DNA of 64,000 nt from Trochalopteron elliotii. Lineage: Eukaryota; Chordata; Aves; Passeriformes; Leiothrichidae. Below are positions 62,801 to 64,000 of this stretch, piece after piece. The position numbers and the translations under genes were made by a program. The notes under the pieces are model-generated. The model was given only the letters and a program-made list of their open reading frames with translations. It had not been told where the DNA came from and ran no database searches. Numbering within the stretch: position 1 is the first letter of the stretch; every line of letters starts with the position of its first letter. Location: NCBI GenBank assembly GCA_024734555.1, contig JANPWX010000076.1:5399504-5463503 (forward strand), in the 5' to 3' direction.

Positions 62801-64000
62801 CTGTTCCATAATAGGATGGAAAAACCATTACAAGCAGATGTACAGGGTGGTTTTGGTTGGTTTGTCTGTTTTCAGGAGCTGCATGTTTCAAAATTCTTTA
62901 TGGCATTAAGGCATCTCAGAACCAATGGGAATTATGCATACAGACTTAAGACCCCAGGAAAACTAGCCTTATTACCCCCAAGTCACACAGTTAAAACTCT
63001 TTTTTAATTAAGCACAATACAACAAAACACACTATGAAATGCACTATGAAATACCCTGGGTTGGTGTCCCAAAATTCCTCTCCAAGATGAACAGATGGGC
63101 AACAAAGAGCAGAAGAGCAGCCTCACTTGGTATTCCCATTTACAGGAGATGGAGAATTGCAGAAACTCATCTCAAGATACATCAAGCAATTTAGGTCAAC
63201 GTTTACATTTGAAATCTACCATCATGTACACAGATGTTTTTGCATCTTGGCAAAGATTAGTAACTTTACCACAAAATGCCATGGTGTTAGGGCTACACCA
63301 TTATACTTGGTCCTGTACAGTAGAATTTTATGATTTCATTTCAAATTTAGCCTCAACACTTTTGAACACCAGAGGCACCATGCAATGACATGAAAGACAA
63401 TGTAATAGACAAGACGTAGAGAGGAATTTCTGTTTGCTGGTTTGGGGTTTTTTGTTTATTTCTAGAACACACATTCCAAAGTTATACTCTCAAAATCCAA
63501 CAGTGTTGTTTTGACCTTATTCTTGTTGAATGAGATTTTTTTCACAGACAAGACAACAAAGAAAATAAATCAGTGATTCTGGAATAAGAAGTAAACAAGA
63601 GGCATTAAAGTAAGTTCTCTACAGAAGAAAATAAAATAAAATACAACAGTCACCTTAACATGCTAGAGATACCTCTCCCCCAACCCTTCATCTATATTCT
63701 CAAATTTTGCCTTGTGAACTACCACCTCTATTTATTTACTGACCTAGTTAATAACAAAATAAAATCTGTATGAAGGAAAAAACCTTATCACAAGTTTTAA
63801 CATTGTTTTCTACTAGACATGCATTTCACTGAACGATTTATATTCAATATTTTAGTGAAATGTTCTGATCTTAAAGGCAGAGCTATCTTTCAATTAAGGA
63901 CACAAAAAAAATTCTATCTGCTTTGGAGGCCATTGAGGACAAGATAAATGTCAATCATCTTTATAGATCACCAAAACAGATTTTGTTTCTTCAAAAGCCA
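50601..64000 (-). CDS. ASRGL1: ASRGL1-like isoaspartyl peptidase/L-asparaginase, C-terminal part (gene runs off right edge)
   Basis: Four minus-strand exons with matching phases encode about 206 residues, aligning with roughly the last 195 of the 308 residues of human ASRGL1. Role: an N-terminal nucleophile hydrolase (Ntn family, asparaginase type 2) that cuts beta-aspartyl (isoaspartyl) dipeptides and L-asparagine. The precursor self-cleaves before a threonine, which becomes the nucleophile. Seen: the cleavage motif LGTVGAVA with its threonine, the TSTGG motif, and TTGHGES, all known catalytic or substrate-binding elements. The reading frame has no internal stop or frameshift. The N-terminal third (HGGGAG motif and about 110 residues) is not in the window; no exon for it was found between 59925 and 64000. 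A close paralogue is possible because the neighbours differ from the mammalian locus. Confidence 0.93.
50837..53461 (-). other. ASRGL1 last intron
   Basis: 2.6-kb intron, donor GTATAT and acceptor TTTTCAG. It contains a short GC-rich patch near 52100-52165 with GGGGCCGGGGGG on the plus strand and paired CAGCTG-like E-boxes, possibly a regulatory element. Otherwise unremarkable. Confidence 0.8.
53462..53572 (-). CDS. ASRGL1: ASRGL1 exon with TTGHGE motif
   Basis: 111 bp, acceptor CCCTTTGAAAAG after a T-rich tract, donor GTATAT. It encodes [20 protein letters not shown] followed by a helix ending YHMEQG. The TTGHGES motif contains the conserved threonine and glycine of the active site (human Thr219 region). 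The phase-1 start and end join cleanly to the exons on both sides. Confidence 0.95.
53573..55415 (-). other. ASRGL1 intron
   Basis: 1.8-kb intron between the TTGHGE exon and the catalytic exon. No repeat family or RNA gene was recognised. Confidence 0.8.
55416..55534 (-). CDS. ASRGL1: ASRGL1 exon with catalytic threonine
   Basis: 119 bp, acceptor TTTTTCTTGGCAG and donor GTATGA. It encodes the autoproteolysis site and the start of the beta chain: [19 protein letters not shown], then TSTGG, then [11 protein letters not shown]. The threonine of LGTVGAV corresponds to human Thr168, the nucleophile. It begins with the last base of a Lys codon and ends with the first base of a Gly codon, in phase with both neighbours. 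Confidence 0.95.
55535..59769 (-). other. ASRGL1 intron
   Basis: 4.2-kb intron. It contains A-rich runs (56369-56380, 58397-58411) and T/G tracts near 59641-59716. A 148-codon plus-strand open frame at 58977-59423 lies entirely within it and looks like chance. Confidence 0.8.
59770..59924 (-). CDS. ASRGL1: ASRGL1 exon (first of four in window)
   Basis: 155 bp, entered in phase 0 after an acceptor TTTCTGCAG and left with two bases of a codon before the donor GTAGGT. It encodes 51 residues beginning [11 protein letters not shown], including [15 protein letters not shown], which matches human [15 protein letters not shown]. This is the end of the alpha chain and the variable linker removed or exposed by autocleavage; the linker ([19 protein letters not shown]) is diverged, as expected. 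A downstream GTAAAA could also be a donor, but using it would bring a TAG stop into frame. Confidence 0.94.
59925..64000 (-). other. ASRGL1 intron running off the right edge
   Basis: No further exon of the family was found. I searched the minus strand for the HGGGAG motif, the NAGCGS motif and the ARLVMEK end of the preceding exon. It contains several plus-strand T/G tracts of the type TTTGGGGTTTTTT (61609-61647, 61909-61931, 63441-63460). Confidence 0.7.

Overview
The window looks like bird nuclear DNA: AT-rich and mostly non-coding, with CR1-type LINE fragments, an avian-style ERV long terminal repeat, and one GC-rich CpG-island-like segment beside a run of N (a common kind of gap in bird assemblies). 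No bacterial, phage, tRNA, rRNA or CRISPR features were seen. Most open frames here are no longer than chance predicts for 64 kb of such DNA and I do not annotate them. The functional content I can support is small but clear. Species identity is not determined.

Left half (1-32.6 kb). The key feature is a microRNA precursor on the minus strand at 22395-22466. It is mir-30a: both mature arms are intact, the loop differs slightly from human, and the basal UG, apical UGUG and downstream CNNC processing signals are all present. About 10 kb upstream of it in minus-strand terms lies a CpG-rich segment with a 400-base assembly gap (32203-32602), followed on the minus strand by a GTAAGT splice donor at 32131-32136. 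The simplest model is a spliced, non-coding minus-strand pri-miRNA host transcript (the position held by LINC00472 in human) that starts in or near the gap, carries mir-30a in an intron, and leaves the window at the left edge. The usual partner mir-30c-2 was not found and would be expected beyond position 1. A roughly 1.05-kb LTR (18841-19890) sits inside this presumed transcription unit.

Middle (32.6-49.7 kb). The CpG flank has a 16-bp perfect inverted repeat touching the gap. It is followed by two old CR1 fragments on the minus strand (about 33.0-33.2 and 33.55-33.85 kb), then mostly featureless intergenic DNA with a 19-bp minisatellite at 39.3 kb.

Right part (49.7-64 kb). Four minus-strand exons with consistent phases encode the C-terminal two thirds of an ASRGL1-like isoaspartyl peptidase/L-asparaginase (59770-59924, 55416-55534, 53462-53572, 50601-50836). 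The catalytic threonine and the substrate-binding motifs are kept. The N-terminal exons lie beyond the right edge. In human, MIR30A (6q13) and ASRGL1 (11q12) are on different chromosomes, so their adjacency here is a notable synteny difference.
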